From: Legionella bozemanae
GTDB taxonomy: Bacteria > Pseudomonadota > Gammaproteobacteria > Legionellales > Legionellaceae
DNA length: 64,000 bases
Direction: 5' to 3'
Assembly (NCBI RefSeq): GCF_001648595.1
Contig: NZ_LBAW01000014.1
Span: 57,696-121,695 of the forward strand
Shown in pieces: positions 38,211 to 48,299 of the stretch; the first letter of the stretch is position 1, and each line of letters begins with the position of its first letter. A model generated the notes under the pieces. The model had not been told where the DNA came from and searched no databases. It worked only from the letters and a program-made list of their open reading frames with translations. The position numbers were made by a program, and so were the translations under genes.

Positions 38211-38834
38211 TTAGGTATGAACTGCTCTATCTCTGTCTTGCAAGCATTGCAATACATCATAAAAACTCAGTTCACATGCTTTTAATAAAACAAACAAATG
38301 GAAAACCAAGTCCGCACATTCATTAACTAGTTCTTCGCGGTTATTATTCACTGCAGCAATTACTGTTTCAATGGCTTCTTCACCTACTTTTTGAGCACAT
38401 CGAGAGAGTCCAGATTCGAATAATTGTGCGGTATAACTGTTTTCATTTTTTGAGTTTGCACGTTCATTAATCAGTTCAATCAATTCATGAATAAAACCAA
38501 GATTTGTATGATGCTGAGGTTGAAAGCAACTCGTGTATCCTAAATGGCAAGCAGGCCCTTTAGGCAAAACCTGAATTAAAAGGCTGTCACTATCGCAATC
38601 CACACTGATATGTTGTACGGACATGCTGTTACCAGAACTTTCTCCTTTACGCCATAAACGCTTTCGACTGCGGCTGTAGAGATTCAATTGACCAGTAGTC
38701 AATGTGGCAATCAATGCCTCTTGGTTCATATAACCTAACATAAGAACATTACCATTTTCAGCATTTTGGATGATGGCTGGTAATAAACCATTCATTTTTT
38801 TCCAATCTAAAGAATTAATTTCCATATGAATCAT
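38211..38834 (-). CDS. hisI: Bifunctional phosphoribosyl-AMP cyclohydrolase / phosphoribosyl-ATP pyrophosphatase
   Basis: The fused HisI-HisE enzyme does histidine biosynthesis steps 2 and 3. The 207-residue protein has an N-terminal HisI domain ([20 protein letters not shown] and [16 protein letters not shown], with metal-binding [12 protein letters not shown]) and a C-terminal HisE domain ([20 protein letters not shown] and [14 protein letters not shown]). Its ATG overlaps the hisF stop by four bases (ATGA). It is last in the operon; an in-frame ATG three codons in is an alternative start. Confidence 0.95.
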   Translation of the reverse strand: MIHMEINSLDWKKMNGLLPAIIQNAENGNVLMLGYMNQEALIATLTTGQLNLYSRSRKRLWRKGESSGNSMSVQHISVDCDSDSLLIQVLPKGPACHLGYTSCFQPQHHTNLGFIHELIELINERANSKNENSYTAQLFESGLSRCAQKVGEEAIETVIAAVNNNREELVNECADLVFHLFVLLKACELSFYDVLQCLQDRDRAVHT

Positions 38835-39598
38835 AATCGTACCTCAATTTTTTGTTTTTTAAGCGCTAATTTAATTTCGTGTATCGTCAAAATTTTGTCA
38901 TGAAAAATGCTGGCAGCTAACGCTCCATCTACTCGAGACTTAAGAAATACTTTAGTAAAGTCATCCAGTGATCCGGCGCCTCCTGATGCAATTAATGGTA
39001 CCTGACATAAAGGCCGTACCTGTTTTAATTGATATAAGTCATATCCTCTGCGTACACCGTCTGATTGCATACAGTTTAGTACAATTTCTCCTGCACCTCT
39101 GTCTTGTACTTCTCTGATCCATTCTCTTGTTTTGCGTCTGGAGTTAAGGATTTTTTTTTCATCTCCGGTGTATTGATAGACATAATAATCATTATCTATC
39201 CATTGACTATCAATTCCTATTACAACACATTGGCTCCCAAAACTCCGACTTAGTTCATTAATCAAGTCAGGGTTTTCTAATGCCGGGCTATTAATGGATA
39301 TTTTATCGGCTCCAGAGTTTAGTACCGATTTTGCCTGATTAAGTGAGCGAATTCCACCTGCTACAGTAAAAGGAATATTAATTGTTTCTGCAACTTGATG
39401 GACCCAGTCTGGACAAACTGAGCGTTGTTCAGAACTTGCAGTAATATCATAAAATACTAACTCATCTGCACCCGCTGCAGAATAATCAGCAGCAAGTTCG
39501 AGAATGTCGCCAACAACACGATGATTACGAAATTTAATGCCTTTGACTACTTGATTATCGCGTACATCAAGACATGGAATAATGCGTTTGGTTAACAT
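38831..39598 (-). CDS. hisF: Imidazole glycerol phosphate synthase, cyclase subunit
   Basis: HisF is the TIM-barrel partner of HisH. It turns PRFAR plus ammonia into imidazole glycerol phosphate and AICAR. At 255 residues it is full length. The start is [20 protein letters not shown]. Phosphate-binding motifs FTVAGGIRS and LIASGGAGS are present. It is preceded by a 102-base gap containing a palindromic repeat, unlike the tight joins elsewhere in the operon. Confidence 0.96.
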   Translation of the reverse strand: MLTKRIIPCLDVRDNQVVKGIKFRNHRVVGDILELAADYSAAGADELVFYDITASSEQRSVCPDWVHQVAETINIPFTVAGGIRSLNQAKSVLNSGADKISINSPALENPDLINELSRSFGSQCVVIGIDSQWIDNDYYVYQYTGDEKKILNSRRKTREWIREVQDRGAGEIVLNCMQSDGVRRGYDLYQLKQVRPLCQVPLIASGGAGSLDDFTKVFLKSRVDGALAASIFHDKILTIHEIKLALKKQKIEVRL

Positions 39599-39615
39599 AA
39601 CTTATACTCAATAAT

Positions 39616-39695
39616 GTAGCCTGGGTGCAGCGCAGCGAAACCCGGGGATCTCATCTAACAAAAACCTGGGTTTCGCTGCGCTGCACCCAGGCTAC
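39616..39695. repeat. Family-A palindromic repeat inside the his operon
   Basis: Arms GTAGCCTGGGTGCAGCGCAG, then CGAAACCCGG, and CCTGGGTTTCGCTGCGCTGC, then ACCCAGGCTAC, pair almost perfectly over about 30 bases around a ~19-base loop. It separates hisA from hisF and would form a very stable RNA hairpin in the operon transcript. Confidence 0.85.
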
Positions 39696-39700
39696 GTAAA

Positions 39701-40420
39701 CTACGATAACATTGCTTTCAGGTCAAAAGTACCTTGGTAAAGGGTTAATCCCAAAATCGCTGCAGTAACTCCCAAGGCATCCAATCGATTAATATCCTCT
39801 GTATTACGAATACCTCCTGAAGCTTGCCATTCAATTTGAGGAAAACGTTCTGTTGCTTCTTTATAAAGCTCAAAATTTGGTCCTTGCATCATTCCATCAC
39901 AGGCAATATCAGTACAAAGTACTTGTTTAACTCCTAATTGCAGATAATAAGACGTAACATCCCACAAATTATTATTTGTCGTTGTTTGCCAACCATGAAT
40001 GGCAGAGATGGGGATTCTATTTTTCATGCGAATATCTAAAGCCAGGATAATGTGTTGTGGACTGATTTCCTTAATAATGAGTGCGGTCAGTTTGGGATTG
40101 GTAATGGCAATACTTCCTAAAACCAGATTGGATATTCCAGCTGAAGAGCATAATAGGGCTTGTTCTAAAGAGCGAATTCCTCCACCTGCTTGTACGATAA
40201 TTCCTGTATTTTGCATGGCACAAATTAAAGGCAACTGTTGCATCGCTCCTGTTTGCGCCCCATCCAAATCAACAACATGCAGACGCTTTGCCCCCAATTC
40301 GGCAAAATAAGCAGCACGTTCTACTGGCGGGGTATCGAATTGAGTGACATGATCAAATTGTCCCTGTCGTAAACGTACACAACGACCTGCTTGAATGTCA
40401 ATTGCAGGGATAAGGATCAT
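39701..40420 (-). CDS. hisA: ProFAR isomerase (HisA)
   Basis: HisA isomerises ProFAR to PRFAR in histidine synthesis. The 239-residue TIM barrel has ILIPAIDIQAGRCVRLRQGQ at the start, HVVDLDGAQTG, VQAGGGIRS and WQASGGIRN. I chose the ATG at 40420 because GGAGG lies five bases upstream and the protein then starts as in the family; the ATG at 40432 would lie before that site. It is separated from hisH by 74 bases. Confidence 0.96.
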   Translation of the reverse strand: MILIPAIDIQAGRCVRLRQGQFDHVTQFDTPPVERAAYFAELGAKRLHVVDLDGAQTGAMQQLPLICAMQNTGIIVQAGGGIRSLEQALLCSSAGISNLVLGSIAITNPKLTALIIKEISPQHIILALDIRMKNRIPISAIHGWQTTTNNNLWDVTSYYLQLGVKQVLCTDIACDGMMQGPNFELYKEATERFPQIEWQASGGIRNTEDINRLDALGVTAAILGLTLYQGTFDLKAMLS

Positions 40421-40494
40421 AGGAGCCTCCATATTTTAAGTCAGTTAACAACTTCTTTGGCAATTCCCCTTTATAGTAGAATTGCCGAAGAATT

Positions 40495-41082
40495 CTAATG
40501 GTTACAAAAATTGTTTAACAAAGTCATTCCGGTTTCAGCAGATTTTTCCGGATGAAATTGCATACCCCAAATGTTATTTTTTTGAATTATTGCTGTGAAT
40601 GGTTCATTGTATTCACAATGGGCTAAAGCATACTGGCTTTCACCTAGTGCATAACTATGAACAAAATAAACATAATCGTGCTCCCTTAATCCTTGTTGCA
40701 AGAACGTTTCTGTGCACCACTGCAATTGGTTCCAGCCCATGTGAGGCACTGGATAACCTTCTTGCTGGCGTAAACGCTGGGCTTTTCCAGGAAGCATACC
40801 AAGACAACGAACATCACCTTCTTCGCTATGTTCAAGCAATAGTTGCATGCCAAGACAAATACCCAACAGGGGTTGTTCTAGCGAAGTAATGACATCGATC
40901 AACTCATATTGGCGCAGCGCATTCATACCATAAGCTGCAGTACCTACTCCTGGTATAATCACATGGCTTGCTTTTTTAATTTCTTTTGCATCGTGTGTTA
41001 ATTGATAATTAAAACCCAGTCTTTTTAATGCATTAACTAAAGAGGTTAAATTGGTGCCGCTAACATCAATGATGGCAATCAT
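40495..41082 (-). CDS. hisH: Imidazole glycerol phosphate synthase, glutamine amidotransferase subunit
   Basis: HisH releases ammonia from glutamine and channels it to HisF. The 195-residue class I amidotransferase has an oxyanion region [13 protein letters not shown], nucleophile Cys in [11 protein letters not shown], and the His-Glu pair in GMQFHPEKS. The start codon overlaps the hisB stop by four bases. Confidence 0.96.
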   Translation of the reverse strand: MIAIIDVSGTNLTSLVNALKRLGFNYQLTHDAKEIKKASHVIIPGVGTAAYGMNALRQYELIDVITSLEQPLLGICLGMQLLLEHSEEGDVRCLGMLPGKAQRLRQQEGYPVPHMGWNQLQWCTETFLQQGLREHDYVYFVHSYALGESQYALAHCEYNEPFTAIIQKNNIWGMQFHPEKSAETGMTLLNNFCNH

Positions 41083-42137
41083 AATACCCCCTTGGTTGAT
41101 GGTAGAATAGTGTTTGTTTTCATACAGGCTTGGCCTAGCGCCCGTCCTAACGATTTGAAGCAGGCTTCAATCATGTGATGATGATTTTGGCCTTTTACTT
41201 CAATATGAATGGTTGCGCCAAGGGAGGAGGCGAAGGAATTAAAGAAATGGGGTACCATTTCGGTTGCCAGACCTCCAACAAACTCTCGAGTAAATTGACC
41301 TTTAAAATTGCAAAAACCTCTACCACTAATATCTATGGCTATCGATGCTAAAGATTCATCCATAGGTAAAGTAAAGCCATAGCGGTTAATCCCCCATTTA
41401 TCGCCCAGTGCCTTTTTTAGCCCTTCACCCAAAGCGATTGCGGTATCTTCAATTAAATGATGATCATCAACTTCTATATCACCGGTGGCATATAATTCAA
41501 GATTGAATCCGCCATGTTTAGCTACTTGCTCCAGCATATGGTTAAAAAATGGCAATGGTGTGTTTATGGAACTGCTCTGGTCAGTATCCAAAATCAGAGT
41601 TAACTTTATGTCTGTCTCTTTTGTCTTTCTTTGGACTATTGCCGTTCGTTTTTGGTTCAGTATTGTTTGGGTAATTTGCTCCCATCCATGCTCTTTGGAG
41701 ACAGGCAAAAATTTGATCCCCAGATTATCAGCAAATTGTCGGTCAGTTTCTCTATCCCCAATGACCCAGGTACATGAATTATTGAGTGCTCTTTCTTTGA
41801 GGAATTGATCCACCAAGCCCGTGCTAGGTTTTCGGCACAAACAATTGTCTTCGGGCATGTGGGGACAAATAAAAATCTCATCAAAAAATATTCCTTGTGA
41901 TGAGAAAATATCTAGGATAAATTCATGACAAATCATAAAATCATCTTCAGGAAAAGCAGAGGTACCTATACCGTTTTGATTGCTTACCATAACAAAGCGA
42001 AAGCCCTCCTTTTGCAATTGCAGTAGGGCGGGAATAACATGAGGTGTGAGCTTAATTTTATCTAAAGAATCTACTTGAAAATCAAAAGGTTCTTCAATTA
42101 AGGTTCCGTCACGGTCAATAAATAAGATTTTTTGCAT
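41079..42137 (-). CDS. hisB: Bifunctional histidinol-phosphatase / imidazoleglycerol-phosphate dehydratase
   Basis: This fused enzyme does steps 7 and 9 of histidine synthesis. The 352-residue protein has an N-terminal HAD phosphatase ([14 protein letters not shown] with the DxD nucleophile, and [12 protein letters not shown]) and a C-terminal dehydratase ([16 protein letters not shown], then [15 protein letters not shown] and [16 protein letters not shown], both supplying metal-binding His). The gene starts two bases after hisC. The two-domain form is typical of enteric-type gammaproteobacterial operons. Confidence 0.97.
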   Translation of the reverse strand: MQKILFIDRDGTLIEEPFDFQVDSLDKIKLTPHVIPALLQLQKEGFRFVMVSNQNGIGTSAFPEDDFMICHEFILDIFSSQGIFFDEIFICPHMPEDNCLCRKPSTGLVDQFLKERALNNSCTWVIGDRETDRQFADNLGIKFLPVSKEHGWEQITQTILNQKRTAIVQRKTKETDIKLTLILDTDQSSSINTPLPFFNHMLEQVAKHGGFNLELYATGDIEVDDHHLIEDTAIALGEGLKKALGDKWGINRYGFTLPMDESLASIAIDISGRGFCNFKGQFTREFVGGLATEMVPHFFNSFASSLGATIHIEVKGQNHHHMIEACFKSLGRALGQACMKTNTILPSTKGVL

Positions 42138-42139
42138 TT

Positions 42140-43207
42140 TTAATATCCTGAAACATTATTTTGAAAAGACGATAAAGCACGTAGCAAAAGTTGATTTTGT
42201 GCCTCATCACCTACGGTAATTCGTAAATGATCATGCAATGACGAGTTAGGTGAAAAACTTTTGATGACTATGCCTTGGTCAGCAAGCCAAGAAACCAATT
42301 CAACCGTATATTTGGTTTTCACAAGAATGAAGTTTGTTTCAGTCGAATAGACTTTTTTGATAACAGGGCATAATTGCAATTTCTTTATTAACCTTGCTCG
42401 AGATTTTTTAATTGTATTGATTGCCTGTAAAAACCATTCATTTTTTTCTAATGCACGTAGTGCTAAATCAATCACTACGCTGGAAAGAGGAAAAGGTGGC
42501 ATAATTTTATTCAAGGCCTGAATTACATGTGCTTGAGCTAAAATAATTCCTAAACGAAGGTTGGCTAAGCCATAGGCTTTGGACAGAGTACGTAAAACAA
42601 TTAAATTATCGAATTGAGAAATGAGACATGTTGCACTTTGGGTTTGAGCAAATTCGATATAAGCTTCATCAACAACGATAACAGAACGATTTTTATATTC
42701 ATTACAAAGTGTTGCAATAAAGTTGAGATCGATTAAGTTCCCTGTAGGATTATTGGGGTTACACAAAAAAATGAGCTTACAGTTGTTTTGCCAAGCATTA
42801 CGAATGTCGTGTAGAGAAAGTTGGAAATTATTTTGAGCATCTAAAGGACATTCAATAAGTTGTGCGTGTTGTAAATAGATATAGAAAGAATACATAGAAA
42901 AAGTAGGTGGAAATTGCATGCATGCGTCTTGCCCTGCACTGAGAAATAAACGTGTGATTAAATCAATTCCATCATCAGATCCACGAGTGAGTACAATTTG
43001 CTTCGCTTCAACTTGATAGTATTTCGCCAATTGTTCTTGCAGTTGGTCCTGCAGATATTTTTCTGGATAAAAATTTAAACTGATATTCGTACTTAATGCA
43101 GACCAAGGAAGTTCGTTCGCATGTAATCGATGTCTCATGGGTACACTACCAACACTGTAAGGTTGATTGTCTAATAATTCAGGGCGTATTAAATTAAGTA
43201 CTGACAT
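42140..43207 (-). CDS. hisC: Histidinol-phosphate aminotransferase
   Basis: This PLP enzyme converts imidazole acetol phosphate to histidinol phosphate. The 355-residue fold-type I aminotransferase has the family phrase [25 protein letters not shown], and the PLP-binding Lys in [16 protein letters not shown]. It abuts hisD without a gap and is followed by hisB after two bases, so translation is coupled through the operon. Confidence 0.95.
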   Translation of the reverse strand: MSVLNLIRPELLDNQPYSVGSVPMRHRLHANELPWSALSTNISLNFYPEKYLQDQLQEQLAKYYQVEAKQIVLTRGSDDGIDLITRLFLSAGQDACMQFPPTFSMYSFYIYLQHAQLIECPLDAQNNFQLSLHDIRNAWQNNCKLIFLCNPNNPTGNLIDLNFIATLCNEYKNRSVIVVDEAYIEFAQTQSATCLISQFDNLIVLRTLSKAYGLANLRLGIILAQAHVIQALNKIMPPFPLSSVVIDLALRALEKNEWFLQAINTIKKSRARLIKKLQLCPVIKKVYSTETNFILVKTKYTVELVSWLADQGIVIKSFSPNSSLHDHLRITVGDEAQNQLLLRALSSFQNNVSGY

Positions 43208-44506
43208 TTAAAGCTCCAGTGAGTTCAACCTAATTGCTACAGCTTGTGCATGAGCATCCAATCCTTCAATTTGAGCCAAAGTAATTGCTGCAGGCCCTAA
43301 AGCTTTAATTCCTTCTTTGCTAATTGATTGAACATTAAAGTGAGTAAGAAAATCGAGCGTACTAAGGCCGCTATGATTTTTGGCAAAACCATGGGTTGGC
43401 AGAACATGGTTTGATCCAGTTACATAATCACCAAGTGTTTCAGCTGCCCAGGAACCAAGAAATACGGTACCTACGGCGTGTATCTCATCAATCCAAGAGT
43501 CTGCGTCTTCGCGGTTTATAATCAAATGCTCAGGAGCATAGGAGTTAATCATATGTAGTTGCTCTTTTTTCTCAGCGCATACAATAATCAAGCTGTTTGC
43601 CAGTGATTGTTTGATTATTTGTGTTCTTGATAGAGTATTAAATTGTGCATACAGTTGTTGGTTTACTTGTTCTGCGATGTGCAGTGAATCGCAAACCAGA
43701 ATGACTTGAGAGTCAGCCCCATGCTCCGCCTGCGCCAGTAAATCTGCAGCGATAAATGCTGGATTTGCATGATTATCAGCAATGATCATGACTTCGGACG
43801 GTCCAGCGGGCATATCAATTGCTGCGCCATAAGGATCTGAGGCAACGAGGTTTTTGGCTTCAGTAACATAACTGTTGCCTGGTCCAAAAATTTTGTCTAC
43901 CTTAGTAACTGTTTCAGTTCCATAAGCCATAGCTGCGATTGCTTGCGCTCCTCCAAGTGCATAAATGGTGTCAATGCCGCATAATCTTGCTGCAACTAAT
44001 AAATGTTCGTTAATTGAACCTGATGCATCAGGAGGAGTACAAAATATTTTTATAGGACATCCAGCGACACGGGCAGGGATGGCTTGCATTAATAATGAAG
44101 AAATAAGGGGAGTCTTATTGCCGCCTGGTACATACAAACCAACTCGTTGAATGGGTCTGTAGGTGCTGTGAATAGTTACGCCATTGGCTGTACCTATATT
44201 TTTATTTTCTGGTAAAAGAGCTTGGTGATAGGTCGTTATGGTTTTGACTGCTGCAGTAATGGCAGCAAGAGACTGTTTACTAATGCATGCCTTTTCAATT
44301 CTTTGTTTAGGGATTTGCAGATTGTTCAAACGAGCCCCATCAAATTGCTCTGTAAATGTAAATAATGCTTGATCTCCGATAGTTCGTACCTGTTTGATGA
44401 TCTCTTGTACCTTGCTTTTTACTGAAGATGTTTGCATGGGACGCGTCAGGCAAATTTTTTTTTCAGCTTGGGAGAGGGATTGCCAATTTTTAATCGATAA
44501 CATCAT
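43208..44506 (-). CDS. hisD: Histidinol dehydrogenase
   Basis: HisD oxidises histidinol to histidine in two NAD+-dependent steps. The 432-residue enzyme has normal length and shows VGLYVPGGNKTPLISSLLM, AYGTETVTKVDKIFGPGN, IDMPAGPSEVMIIAD, LLAQAEHGADSQVILV and the catalytic Glu/His area INSYAPEHLII. Two ATGs stand side by side; the second (44503) is better spaced from GGAG, so the protein may be one residue shorter. It starts one base after hisG. Confidence 0.96.
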   Translation of the reverse strand: MMLSIKNWQSLSQAEKKICLTRPMQTSSVKSKVQEIIKQVRTIGDQALFTFTEQFDGARLNNLQIPKQRIEKACISKQSLAAITAAVKTITTYHQALLPENKNIGTANGVTIHSTYRPIQRVGLYVPGGNKTPLISSLLMQAIPARVAGCPIKIFCTPPDASGSINEHLLVAARLCGIDTIYALGGAQAIAAMAYGTETVTKVDKIFGPGNSYVTEAKNLVASDPYGAAIDMPAGPSEVMIIADNHANPAFIAADLLAQAEHGADSQVILVCDSLHIAEQVNQQLYAQFNTLSRTQIIKQSLANSLIIVCAEKKEQLHMINSYAPEHLIINREDADSWIDEIHAVGTVFLGSWAAETLGDYVTGSNHVLPTHGFAKNHSGLSTLDFLTHFNVQSISKEGIKALGPAAITLAQIEGLDAHAQAVAIRLNSLEL

Positions 44507-44507
44507 A

Positions 44508-45389
44508 CTACTCCAACATTTTTTCTATAGGTAAAACCAATATAGAGCTGGCTCCTAGGGTTTGAATGGTTTCTAAAGTGTTCCAAAACACACGCTCACT
44601 GGAGACAACATGCACCGCTACTTTATTCATATTGCCGGGTAAAGGGAGAATTGTAGGTGACTCAGCTCCAGGCAATTTTTCTGCAATTGCATCAAGAGCT
44701 GATTTCGGAGCATGAAAAACAATGTATTTTCTTTCCTGCGCTTGTTGTACTGACTGAATTCTTCGTGCAAGCATGGCAAATAAGTCCTGAAACATGTATG
44801 AAAAGCTCTGATCGCTTTGGATTAATACAGCTTGACTGAAAAGCACAGTATCAACTTCATAGAGTTTGTTGTCTTCCAAAGTTTGACCACTTGAAACGAG
44901 GTCACAAATTGCATCCGCCATACCCATTCGTGGGGCAACTTCAATTGAGCCGGATAATATAAGACTTTCTGCGCATATTTTTTTGTCACGTAAATATTGG
45001 TTTAGCAAATTAGGATAACTGGTCGCAATTCGTTTGCCATCCAAGCTTCCTGGCCCTTGATAATCTGTGGCCTCAGGAATGGCTATGGATAAACGACAAG
45101 TGCAAGTGCCTAATGCTGCTGTTGTTTTGTATAATTTTTGTGGATTGGCAAGAGAGGCTTCCAGCAAGACATTTTCACCAACGATTCCACCATCGCATAA
45201 GCCATCGAATACTAAGGTAGGTATGTCATCATCGCGGACAAAAAGTAAATCAATAGGAAAGTTATCAACATGAGTAAGTAAGCTATTCGGTTTAATGCGA
45301 AATTTCAAACCACATTGCTGCAAAAGTCTTAAAGATTCTTCAGATAGGCGTCCCTTCTTTTGTAAGGCCAAACGTAAACGATTTTTCAC
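44508..45389 (-). CDS. hisG: ATP phosphoribosyltransferase (long form)
   Basis: HisG commits ATP and PRPP to histidine synthesis. At 293 residues it is the long form, with a C-terminal regulatory domain that binds histidine. The start is LRLALQKKGRLSEESLRLLQ, and the PRPP-loop region ADAICDLVSSGQTLEDN is clear. The C-terminal part VAVHVVSSERVFWNTLETIQ fits the regulatory domain. No HisZ is needed. It overlaps the upstream regulator gene by four bases. Confidence 0.95.
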   Translation of the reverse strand: MKNRLRLALQKKGRLSEESLRLLQQCGLKFRIKPNSLLTHVDNFPIDLLFVRDDDIPTLVFDGLCDGGIVGENVLLEASLANPQKLYKTTAALGTCTCRLSIAIPEATDYQGPGSLDGKRIATSYPNLLNQYLRDKKICAESLILSGSIEVAPRMGMADAICDLVSSGQTLEDNKLYEVDTVLFSQAVLIQSDQSFSYMFQDLFAMLARRIQSVQQAQERKYIVFHAPKSALDAIAEKLPGAESPTILPLPGNMNKVAVHVVSSERVFWNTLETIQTLGASSILVLPIEKMLE

Positions 45390-45682
45390 GACAACTCCAA
45401 TCTCTTTGCGATTAGCTCATAACCGCCTGTACCAAAACTTAAACAACGTGCTACACGAGTTATTGTGGTCACGCTGACCCCTGTTTGTTCATGAATGGTG
45501 CGATAGGGGATACCTTGCCGCAATAAAGGAACAACTTGCCAACGATCTGCCATCGCTTCGAGTTCTGCTGGGGTGCATAAATCGATAAAAAATTGCAATG
45601 CTTCTTCTTTATTCTCAAGCAAACTAATGGCATGCATTAAATCAGGCAGAGCAGAATGTTTTACTGTGGTATGTGTTTTCAT
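45386..45682 (-). CDS. TrpR/YerC-family repressor leading the his operon
   Basis: The 98-residue DNA-binding protein belongs to the TrpR superfamily, YerC/YecD branch. CTPAELEAMADRWQVVPLLR is followed by the helix-turn-helix QGIPYRTIHEQTGVSVTTIT and VARCLSFGTGGY. It is first in the his operon and overlaps hisG by four bases (ATGA), so it is made with the enzymes. TrpR-family HisR regulators of his genes are known in other bacteria. The palindrome at 45684-45711, adjoining its start, is the likely operator. Histidine as co-repressor is inference. Confidence 0.85.
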   Translation of the reverse strand: MKTHTTVKHSALPDLMHAISLLENKEEALQFFIDLCTPAELEAMADRWQVVPLLRQGIPYRTIHEQTGVSVTTITRVARCLSFGTGGYELIAKRLELS

Positions 45683-45683
45683 A

Positions 45684-45711
45684 TTAATGTATTAGCGTAA
45701 TATAACATTAA
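45684..45711 (-). promoter_or_regulatory. Candidate operator of the his operon
   Basis: TTAATGT and ACATTAA are perfect inverted seven-base half-sites 14 bases apart. They lie immediately upstream of the regulator start codon, so a bound repressor would block transcription initiation or early elongation. Location and symmetry fit a TrpR-family site. Confidence 0.6.
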
Positions 45712-46132
45712 CTCAATAATACTGACTATTTTTAATGCTGTCAATAAAATGTGTGAACAATAAAAGTGAATAAAACTAGGTAGGGTGCTTTATGCGCGTA
45801 TCCAGAGATCTTGCTTTTTAAAAAGAGCTCTGCAGTACATTAAAACATTGTTCTGGATATTCCGCATAAAACGGGTAGGTAGAAGGGTTATGAGAGTTTA
45901 TTATTTGACAAGAAACTACTTTAAGTTTGTCTCTGAGAGACTCCCAAAAATTTAAATAGGAAAATACGTTTCTACAACCTACAGTAATGTCTAAAAAGTT
46001 GTCATCCCTGCGCAGGCAGGGAGCCATTTACACTGTGAAAATTTAACTTGATTGAATCAAATAATTTTAGTTGGGACTATTTGATAGATGGCGCCCCTGC
46101 CTGCGGCTGGGGGCCAGCTTTTTTATATGGAA
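45712..46132. other. Intergenic region between his operon and pyrE
   Basis: This 421-base stretch holds the upstream region of the his operon near 45712-45760 and a family-C repeat at 46001-46113. A minus-strand open frame of 69 codons (45818-46027) runs into the repeat; I do not support it as a gene. Confidence 0.5.
46001..46113. repeat. Family-C dispersed repeat, copy 1
   Basis: It begins GTCATCCCTGCGCAGGCAGG and then GAGCCATT, and ends in the opposing arm CCCTGCCTGCGGCTGGGGG. The ~70-base interior shares CTATTTGATAGAT with the inverted copy at 49476-49656. Confidence 0.65.
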
Positions 46133-46765
46133 TTAACAACCATACACTGCTTGGTATGCTTCAAGTTTTTTTACTTGCTCGTTTTGATTTGTACTTTTTA
46201 AGTAATCGATTAAATCAAATAAAGTAATAATTGAATATACATTAATGCCTTGCGCTTTAATTTCAGCCAATGCTGATTCCTGAGTTAATCCTTGCTCACA
46301 GCGATCTAGAGCGATAATAACTCCGGTCAATTGACCACCATTTTCCTTAATTAAAATCTGCGACTCCCTAAAAGCGGTGCCTGCAGTAATCACATCATCA
46401 ATGACAATTGTTTTTCCGGTTAAGGGTGCACCAATTAATTGGCCTCCTTCGCCATGATTTTTTACTTCTTTACGATTAAAAGTAACAGTGGTTTCTTGTC
46501 CTAATTCAGCCAAGGCAATAGCTGTTGCTGTAGCAAGAGGCAACCCTTTATAAGCTGGGCCAAATAAGTGGTCGAATTCGGCATGGTGCTCAAGTAATGT
46601 TTTGGCATAAAATTGGCCCAATTGCCGTAAAGCATTGCCTTGATAAAATAATCCTGCGTTAAAAAAATAGGGGCTGGTGCGGCCAGATTTTAAAGTAAAC
46701 TCACCAAATTTTAAAACTTGGCAATCAAGTGCTAATTTTATAAAAGCTGATTTCATCTGATTCAT
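46133..46765 (-). CDS. pyrE: Orotate phosphoribosyltransferase
   Basis: PyrE joins orotate and PRPP to give OMP in pyrimidine synthesis. The 210-residue type I PRTase has the PRPP-binding motif [17 protein letters not shown] at ~118-134, the start [20 protein letters not shown], and the flexible loop [15 protein letters not shown] seven bases before the ATG supports the start at 46765; the second ATG three codons in is possible. It is monocistronic and divergent from the cold-shock gene. Confidence 0.95.
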   Translation of the reverse strand: MNQMKSAFIKLALDCQVLKFGEFTLKSGRTSPYFFNAGLFYQGNALRQLGQFYAKTLLEHHAEFDHLFGPAYKGLPLATATAIALAELGQETTVTFNRKEVKNHGEGGQLIGAPLTGKTIVIDDVITAGTAFRESQILIKENGGQLTGVIIALDRCEQGLTQESALAEIKAQGINVYSIITLFDLIDYLKSTNQNEQVKKLEAYQAVYGC

Positions 46766-46986
46766 TATGTATTTCCAATAGAAAAAAAAATTATAAAGAT
46801 ATCGATTTTTTTAAAAAATCCTTAACAATCAATAAAAAACTGCTATGCTAATCTATATGTAAGGAATTATTTCTTGCATAAGTGTATGTTTATAATTACT
46901 CAGCGCTTTAATAGTAAAGATTTTTGTGCTGAAAATAAACATCTGTAATAGTTGGATAGTAAAGCTTAAGACAAAGGGGATAGCTA

Positions 46987-47202
46987 ATGTCGCAAAGAGA
47001 AACGGGCCATGTAAAGTGGTTCAATGAGAAAAAAGGATTTGGATTTATCATTAATGAAAATGGTGATGATATTTTTGTTCATTATAAAGATATCCAAGGT
47101 GTTGGATTTAAAACCCTTCACGAGAATGATCCAGTATCCTTTGTGCTTGATAAAGGGCCTAAAGGACTAAAAGCACAAGACGTTACAATTATTACTGAAT
47201 AA
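46987..47202 (+). CDS. Cold-shock domain protein
   Basis: The 71-residue single OB-fold binds single-stranded nucleic acid and acts as an RNA chaperone. RNP1 (KKGFGFII) and RNP2 (DIFVHYKDI) are both present, after GHVKWFNEKK. It is preceded by AAGGGG and a ~220-base AT-rich leader, which might carry a thermosensing 5' UTR, though I cannot show that. Whether it is cold-induced cannot be said from sequence. Confidence 0.92.
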   Translation: MSQRETGHVKWFNEKKGFGFIINENGDDIFVHYKDIQGVGFKTLHENDPVSFVLDKGPKGLKAQDVTIITE

Positions 47203-47510
47203 GTAAGGTAACGAATCAATATATTCTCAGCTATCGCTGCGTGTTAAGTTTAGCCTGGGCGAGGTTTTGCCATAACCCGGGTTACTTTTCATGCAATGGA
47301 CTTTTGGTTATGGTTGCAATCTAGATTTGTTTCCGTAAGCTCTTTACTGAGCTCGAGAAATTTTAAATCATAGGGATGTAACAATTAATCAATGTTCTTT
47401 TTTGTCTAAAATATTCCAAAAGAAAAACGTATTAAAGCCTCTTGAATTCTTCTAAAATATCTTCATATATCTTCTTCTTGTTTATTTATTTTTACTTTAA
47501 GAGGTGGGGT
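47203..47510. other. 308-base intergenic region
   Basis: It contains a degenerate half of family-A repeat near 47251-47286 (TAGCCTGGGCGAGGTTTTGC, then CATAACCCGGGTTAC). The rest is AT-rich upstream sequence of the PhzF gene. No other feature is visible. Confidence 0.5.
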
Positions 47511-48299
47511 ATGAAGAACTTATCTATGTATCAGGTAGATGCATTTGCATCTGCTCTTTTTGAAGGTAATCCTGCAGCAGTCTGCCCTTTAGAACATTGG
47601 TTAACTGATAAAGAAATGCAATATATTGCTACTGAAAACAATTTATCTGAAACCGCTTTTTTTGTTCCTGAAGGAGATGGATTTTATATAAGATGGTTCA
47701 CCCCAAATGAAGAGGTGGCTTTATGTGGTCATGCAACGCTTGCGAGTGCGTATGTTATTTTTGAAAAATTAGGATTTAAGGATAAAAAAATAAAATTTAA
47801 CTCCAAAAGCGGGGCGCTTATTGTTTACAAAAATGAGAATGGTTTAATGATGGATTTTCCAGAGTTATCTTATCACCCAATTGAATTATCACCCGAGTTG
47901 CAACAATTAAATTTGAAAAAACCTCTGAAAGTCTTTAAAAGTCAGTTTGATTTAATGTTTGTTTATGAGGATGAAAACGATGTGCGTACAGCAGATCCAG
48001 ATTTAGATGCTGTAGCACGGTTGGAATATAGAGGCCTGATCTTGACTGCTCCCGGTAAAAATACTGATGTTTATTCACGATGTTTTTATCCAGGGTGCAA
48101 TGTTCCAGAGGATCCAGTAACTGGTTCGGCTCATTGTGTGATTGCACCATACTGGTGTGAACAATTAGGTAAATCACGCATTGATGCGATACAAGGAGGA
48201 ACCCGTCAGGGCAAATTGCAATGTGAGGTAAAAGAAGGACGAGTTTTTCTTTATGGAATGAGTCATCTTTATTTAGAAGGCACCATTTACTTGCCATAA
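47511..48299 (+). CDS. PhzF-family isomerase
   Basis: The 262-residue protein has the diaminopimelate-epimerase-like PhzF fold. MYQVDAFASALFEGNPAAVC is the signature start. ENNLSETAFFVPEG carries the catalytic Glu, with IRWFTPNEEVALCGHATLAS and PEDPVTGSAHCVIAPYW. I chose the ATG at 47511, which has AAGAGG upstream; earlier codons in frame look non-coding. Biochemical substrates are known for few family members, and phenazine synthesis is not implied. It lies upstream of an orphan acyltransferase, which hints at secondary metabolism but does not prove it. Confidence 0.9.
   Translation: MKNLSMYQVDAFASALFEGNPAAVCPLEHWLTDKEMQYIATENNLSETAFFVPEGDGFYIRWFTPNEEVALCGHATLASAYVIFEKLGFKDKKIKFNSKSGALIVYKNENGLMMDFPELSYHPIELSPELQQLNLKKPLKVFKSQFDLMFVYEDENDVRTADPDLDAVARLEYRGLILTAPGKNTDVYSRCFYPGCNVPEDPVTGSAHCVIAPYWCEQLGKSRIDAIQGGTRQGKLQCEVKEGRVFLYGMSHLYLEGTIYLP

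Noticed and set aside
45683..45780. His-leader attenuator in front of the his operon
   Set aside because: No short leader with consecutive His codons or alternative terminator stems could be seen; the palindrome next to the TrpR-family gene is a simpler explanation.
45818..46027. 69-codon minus-strand frame upstream of the his operon
   Set aside because: Its first codons lie in a dispersed repeat, there is no ribosome site, and I recognise no family. It might be a remnant.
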